Source of the DNA: Comamonas_C sp026954015
GTDB taxonomy: Bacteria; Pseudomonadota; Gammaproteobacteria; Burkholderiales; Burkholderiaceae_C
Assembly: GCA_035063785.1 (NCBI GenBank)
Contig: JAPSFS010000001.1
Span: forward strand, 62,001 to 126,000
Reading direction: 5' to 3'
DNA: 64,000 bases
In this document: positions 60,423-64,000 of the stretch, one piece after another
Position numbering within the stretch: the stretch's first letter is position 1
How the letters are laid out: each line of letters opens with the position of its first letter
Notes under the pieces: model-generated
The model's input: only the letters and a program-made list of their open reading frames with translations
Database searches by the model: none
What the model was told of the DNA's origin: nothing
Position numbers and translations under genes: made by a program

Positions 60423-62383
60423 GCGTTCACCTTGGCGGGCACGTCGCGGATCTTGAGGTGGCGCTTGAGCACGCCCGATTCGCCGGTTTCGTAGGTGATC
60501 TGCGCGACCGATTCGATGTCGTCCCGGCCCGCGTAAATGGCTTCGATGATGTCGGCGTAGTGCTCGGCGATCACGCCACGGCGCAGCTTCCTCGTGCGCG
60601 TCACTTCGCCGTCGTCCGGGTCGAATTCCTTGTGCAGGTTCACGAAGCGCTGGATGCGCGTGCCCTCGGGCAGCTTGGCGTTCACCGAGGCGAAGAGCTG
60701 CGCCAGCAGCTCGTACACGCCTGCCTGCTGCGAGAGGTCGGCAAACGAGGTGTAGGCCACGCCATGCTCCTGCGCCCAGTGGCCCACGGCCTCCCAGTCG
60801 ATGGCCACCAGCGCCGCGAGGTAGTCGCGTCCGTCGCCCAGCACGCACACGTCCTTGATGTAGGGGCTGAACTTGAGCTGGTTCTCGATGAAGGTTGGAA
60901 TGAAGCGTTGTTTGGCGTTGGTGTAGACCACCTCGGAGACGCGCCCGAGCACGACGAGCTGGCCGTCGTCTTCCAGGTAGCCCGCGTCGCCCGTGTGCAG
61001 CCAGCCGTCCTGCAGTGATTCGGCGGTGGCGGCGTCGTCGTCGAAGTAGCCGTCGAAGACGTTGCCGCCGCGCACCAGGATTTCGCCGCTGTCACTGATC
61101 TTCAGATCAATGCCGGGGAAGGGCTTGCCCACGGTGTGCAGCTTGACCGTGCCCGCCTCCTGCGCGGCACACAGCGCGGAGTTTTCCGTCTGGCCGTAGA
61201 ACTGGCGCAGCGGCAGGCCGAGCGCGCGAAAGAACAGGAAGATTTCTTCGCCTATGGCTTCACCCGCGGTGTAGGCGTGCGTGGCGCGCGACAGGCCCAG
61301 CTGGTCCTTGATGGGGCCATACACCAGCAGCTCGCCGAGCGCGCGCAGGACGCGCTGGCCGGTACTCGGCTCCTGCCCCTTGAGGCGCCCGCGCTCGATC
61401 TCGACAGCCAGCGGCATGAAGCGCCCGTAGAGCCAGCGCTTGAACCGCGTGGATTCGGCGATGCCCACCTGCACGCGCGTGAGCATGGTGGACCACGCTC
61501 GCGGCGAGGTGAAGTAGACCGTGGGGGCGATCTCGCGCAGGTCGCGCTGCACCGTTTCCTGCTTCTCGGGGATGTTGACCGAAAAGCGCAGCGCGAACGC
61601 CGCCGCGATGGTGAAGATGAAGTCGCCGACCCAGGCAATCGGCATGTAGGCCATGTGCGTCTCGCCGGTGCGAAAGTACCCGGCCTGCGCCGCGCTGCGC
61701 ACGGCAGCGAGCACGTGCCGGTGCTTGAGCGGGATGCCCTTGGGTGCGCCCGTCGTGCCCGAGGAGTGCAGCAGGATGGCGATGTCGTCCGCGCGTGGGC
61801 GGTTTTGCAGTTCGTTGGCCAACGTGGGCTCGGCCTTCAGGCGCGCGCGTCCGCGCTGTGCCAGCTCGGTGAAGGCCATGGTGCCCGTGGGCTCGTGGCC
61901 GACGAGGCCGCGCGGGTCGTCGTAGATGATCCATTCGAGCTGCGGGTGCTGCTCGCGCAGCGCCACGAGCTTGTCCACCTGCTCCTGGTCTTCGGCGATG
62001 GCAAAGCGCACGCCTTCGCGCTGCAGCTGGCCGAGCAACTGCTCGGGCGTGAAATCGGGGTAGGCGGGCGAGGGCACCGCGCGCAGCGTGATGGCGCCCA
62101 GCATGCCGAAGTACAGCGCCGGGCGGTTGTCGCCCACCACCAGCACCTTCTCGTGCGGCGTGACGCCAAGCTGTTCCAGCCCCGCGGCGGCTTCCAGCAC
62201 CTGCTGCAGGTACTGTTGCCAGCTGGTTTCCTGCCAGATGCCGCGGTCGCGCTCGCGCATGGCGACGCTGCTCCCGTGGCTCGCGGCGTTGGCGGCGAGT
62301 GCGGCGATCAGGTGATCGTTCGGGTTGCCTCCCTGGTGGGGGGTGGGGGCGGCGCGCAGGCCGCTCGCGTCTTCACGCAGCAT
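60419..62383 (-). CDS. AMP-binding long-chain acyl-CoA synthetase-type ligase
   Basis: A 654-residue ANL-family ligase. The P-loop is LLHSSGTTGAPKGIPLKH, then TSPRAWSTMLTRVQVG, HAYTAGEAIGEEIFLFFRALGLPLRQFYGQTEN, the adenylate-binding LHTGDAGYLEDDGQLVVLGR, and a C-terminal lid. It resembles FadD15-like long-chain ligases. It is embedded in the liv operon between the ATPase livG and permease livH genes, overlapping both, so uptake and CoA activation of an acid are probably coupled (vectorial acylation, inference). The substrate (fatty or aromatic acid) is not readable. Confidence 0.88.
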   Translation of the reverse strand: MLREDASGLRAAPTPHQGGNPNDHLIAALAANAASHGSSVAMRERDRGIWQETSWQQYLQQVLEAAAGLEQLGVTPHEKVLVVGDNRPALYFGMLGAITLRAVPSPAYPDFTPEQLLGQLQREGVRFAIAEDQEQVDKLVALREQHPQLEWIIYDDPRGLVGHEPTGTMAFTELAQRGRARLKAEPTLANELQNRPRADDIAILLHSSGTTGAPKGIPLKHRHVLAAVRSAAQAGYFRTGETHMAYMPIAWVGDFIFTIAAAFALRFSVNIPEKQETVQRDLREIAPTVYFTSPRAWSTMLTRVQVGIAESTRFKRWLYGRFMPLAVEIERGRLKGQEPSTGQRVLRALGELLVYGPIKDQLGLSRATHAYTAGEAIGEEIFLFFRALGLPLRQFYGQTENSALCAAQEAGTVKLHTVGKPFPGIDLKISDSGEILVRGGNVFDGYFDDDAATAESLQDGWLHTGDAGYLEDDGQLVVLGRVSEVVYTNAKQRFIPTFIENQLKFSPYIKDVCVLGDGRDYLAALVAIDWEAVGHWAQEHGVAYTSFADLSQQAGVYELLAQLFASVNAKLPEGTRIQRFVNLHKEFDPDDGEVTRTRKLRRGVIAEHYADIIEAIYAGRDDIESVAQITYETGESGVLKRHLKIRDVPAKVNA

Positions 62384-63218
62384 CGATGGCCCCCCCGATG
62401 TAGGCGGCGATCACGTCGGGGTGGTTCACCGCCTCGCGCACCGGCCCCTGGGCGATCATGCGTCCGTTGTTGAGCACCAGCGCGCGGTTGCAGATGGCGG
62501 TGATCACGTCCATGTGGTGTTCGATGATCAGGATGGTGAGGTTGTGCGCTTCCTTGGCGTCGAGGATGAAGCGCACGATGTACTCTTTTTCTTCCTGGTT
62601 CATGCCGGCCATGGGTTCGTCCAGGATGAGCATGCGCGGCTCCGCCGCCAGCGCCCGGGCCAGTTCCACGCGCTTTTGCATGCCCAGCGGGATGACTTCC
62701 ACCGGTTCGTCGCGCACGCTTTCGAGCTGCAGCAGGTCGATGATCTCCTCCACCTTGTTGCGGTGGCGGATCTCTTCCTTCTCGGCCCACCACCAGTAGA
62801 ACAGCGAGGCCAGCGCGCTGGGGTGCATGAAGGTGTGGCGCCCCATGAGGATGTTGTCCAGCACGCTCATGCCCTTGAAGAGGGCCACGTTCTGGAAGGT
62901 GCGTGCGATGCCGAGCGAGGCGATACGGTGCGGGCGCACGCCGTTGATGGGCTGACCCTCGAAGTGGATGCTGCCTTCCTGCGGCGGGTAGAAGCCCGTG
63001 ATGGAGTTGACCAGCGTGGTCTTGCCCGAGCCGTTGGGGCCGACCAGACCGTAGATCTCGCCCTGCGCGACGCTCAGGGTCACGTCCGAGAGGGCGCGCA
63101 CGCCGCCGAACCAGCGGCTGATCTTCTCGCAGCGCAGCACCGGGGTGGTGGGTGGCGGTGTGCTCGTTGTGGGGCCCAAGTCCTGCTCTCCGTGGTGTGT
63201 GGCGTGCGGGCGCGCCAA
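62373..63218 (-). CDS. livG: ABC transporter ATPase, LivG type (second system)
   Basis: A 281-residue ATPase: Walker A GPNGSGKTTLVNSITGFY, the LivG feature GIARTFQNVALFKGMSVLDNILMG, signature IPLGMQKRVELARAL, Walker B MLILDEPMAGM, and IIEHHMDVI. The start is uncertain: the open frame begins with TTG 63218 and no ATG precedes the conserved VLRCEKISRWFGG segment; a TTG near 63176 is an alternative. It is the first gene of the operon and overlaps the ligase start by 11 bp. Confidence 0.9.
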   Translation of the reverse strand: MARPHATHHGEQDLGPTTSTPPPTTPVLRCEKISRWFGGVRALSDVTLSVAQGEIYGLVGPNGSGKTTLVNSITGFYPPQEGSIHFEGQPINGVRPHRIASLGIARTFQNVALFKGMSVLDNILMGRHTFMHPSALASLFYWWWAEKEEIRHRNKVEEIIDLLQLESVRDEPVEVIPLGMQKRVELARALAAEPRMLILDEPMAGMNQEEKEYIVRFILDAKEAHNLTILIIEHHMDVITAICNRALVLNNGRMIAQGPVREAVNHPDVIAAYIGGAIDAA

Positions 63219-63358
63219 GGTGCGGCGCGCGGGGTCGCTAAAGGTAACGTCTAATGCCGGGGCCGGGGCTGGGTGAAAACCCCGGTAAATGTCTGGCGGA
63301 TGACAGTCGCGCGCCGCGCGGGTAGGGTACGCTGGCGATCCTCATCAGGAGAACTGCC

Positions 63359-63937
63359 ATGCGCCAACCCGACTATCTCACAGCGCTTGACCTGCCGCTA
63401 CCCGACACTGCGCAGCTCGACGAGGACATGCGCCGCTATTTCGAGGTCTGCCAGGAAAAGCTCGGCATGGTGCCCAACGTGCTGCGCGCGCTCTCGTTCG
63501 ACCAGACCAAGCTGCGCAACTTCGCCAATTTCTACAACGAGGTGATGCTGGGCGAGTCGGGCCTCTCCAGGCTCGAGCGCGAGATGATCGCGGTGGTGGT
63601 CTCGTCGATCAACCACTGCTACTACTGCCTCGTCTCGCACGGCCAGTCGGTGCGCAAGCTCTCCAATGACCCGGTGCTGGGCGAGCTGCTGGTGATGAAC
63701 TACCGCAGCGCGAAACTTTCGCCGCGCGAGCGCGCAATGCTGGACTTTGCCGCCAAGCTCACCGAGACGCCCGCCAAGGTACAGGAGGAAGACCGTCAGC
63801 GGCTGCGCGATGCGGGCTTTGCCGACCGCGACATCTGGGACATCGTCTCCGCCACGGGCTTCTACAACATGACCAACCGCATGTCCACGGGCGTGAGCAT
63901 GATGCCCAACCCCGAATACCACGGGTTGAACCGCTAG
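63359..63937 (+). CDS. Carboxymuconolactone-decarboxylase/AhpD-like peroxidase-related protein
   Basis: A 192-residue AhpD-fold protein of the uncharacterised peroxidase-related family. VVVSSINHCYYCLVSHGQSVRKL holds the redox CxxC and downstream His of the AhpD signature. AGGAG lies upstream of ATG 63359. AhpD-like proteins recycle peroxiredoxins or bind electrophiles; the precise role is unknown. Divergent from the liv/ligase operon, with 140 bp between starts. Confidence 0.88.
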   Translation: MRQPDYLTALDLPLPDTAQLDEDMRRYFEVCQEKLGMVPNVLRALSFDQTKLRNFANFYNEVMLGESGLSRLEREMIAVVVSSINHCYYCLVSHGQSVRKLSNDPVLGELLVMNYRSAKLSPRERAMLDFAAKLTETPAKVQEEDRQRLRDAGFADRDIWDIVSATGFYNMTNRMSTGVSMMPNPEYHGLNR

Positions 63938-63949
63938 CCCTGGAATATA

Positions 63950-64000
63950 GGTGTTTTCGGCCTTCGGCGCTTGTGTGGCAAACGCTTGCAGCTATCAAAA
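63950..64000. repeat. Dispersed repeat, copy 7, cut by window edge
   Basis: GCGCTTGTGTGGCAAACGCTTGCAGCTATCAAAA lies 29 bp after the AhpD-like gene and runs off the right edge. It is the same element as the copies at 6.3, 8.8, 13.0, 26.8, 40.7 and 41.9 kb. Confidence 0.8.

Noticed and set aside
58464..60494. 676-codon open frame opposite livM and livH
   Set aside because: Antisense to clear membrane-permease genes; it is composed of His/Arg/Asp/Glu-rich nonsense typical of antisense reading of hydrophobic codons.

Overview
The window is a GC-rich (estimated well above 65 %), tightly packed chromosomal segment of a betaproteobacterium. Gene content and order (glmU, Lrp regulator, glmS; mpl; accB-accC-prmA-zinc-ribbon DUF3426-sugar kinase-histone-like; pilSR-ampD; ffh; miaB; apbC; liv and hpa clusters) and a dispersed repeat with the core AAGCGC..AGCAGCTATCAA point to Burkholderiales, family Comamonadaceae (Acidovorax, Alicycliphilus or Ottowia-like). 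Genus cannot be fixed from the sequence alone. I saw no rRNA, tRNA, CRISPR array, transposase or prophage gene.

Region 1 (1-9.3 kb) is the most mosaic part. It has the 3' part of glmU with an overlapping sensorless histidine kinase, a two-gene unit with an AbiEii-like nucleotidyltransferase, a type IV pilin with a sigma-54 promoter and its TfpX/Z accessory gene, and an island of about 2 kb holding a frameshifted PIN-toxin module, an orphan XRE regulator and an intact VapBC-type pair. That island lies between an intact cbpM and a second, truncated cbpM 3' end. cbpA and an Lrp/AsnC regulator follow.

Region 2 (9.4-33.2 kb) is mostly housekeeping: amino-sugar and murein metabolism (glmS, mpl, ampD), the acetyl-CoA carboxylase biotin subunits (accB, accC), prmA, the PilS/PilR system (the likely activator of the pilA promoter at 3.5 kb), ffh, miaB, mnmH, apbC and folE. 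Two oddities stand out. The accC translation start is preceded by two tandem 109-bp units that each repeat the accC start and first 11 codons. A perfect NrdR-type palindrome lies between ampD and the histone-like gene, but no nrdAB is present.

Region 3 (33.5-53.6 kb) is catabolic. A branched-chain-type ABC substrate-binding gene and a LysR gene precede livH-livMG(fusion)-livF. Next comes a complete homoprotocatechuate (3,4-dihydroxyphenylacetate) meta-cleavage operon hpaR-G1-G2-E-[Bug binding protein]-D-F-H-I, then a co-directional tail: YghU-type glutathione enzyme, class II aldolase, ThDP enzyme, ketopantoate-reductase-like protein, EamA transporter and SEC-C protein. The pathway should yield pyruvate and succinic semialdehyde, and gabD (53.6-55.1 kb) can oxidise the latter to succinate. 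The upper-pathway hydroxylase hpaBC is not in the window.

Region 4 (55.2-64 kb) holds a zinc alcohol dehydrogenase, then a leftward operon livG-acyl-CoA ligase-livH-livM-binding protein-livF, suggesting uptake of an organic acid coupled to CoA activation, and a carboxymuconolactone-decarboxylase-like gene. Seven copies of the dispersed repeat are scattered through the window. Several sit inside or at the ends of coding sequences (lrp, hpaG1, hpaG2/hpaE).
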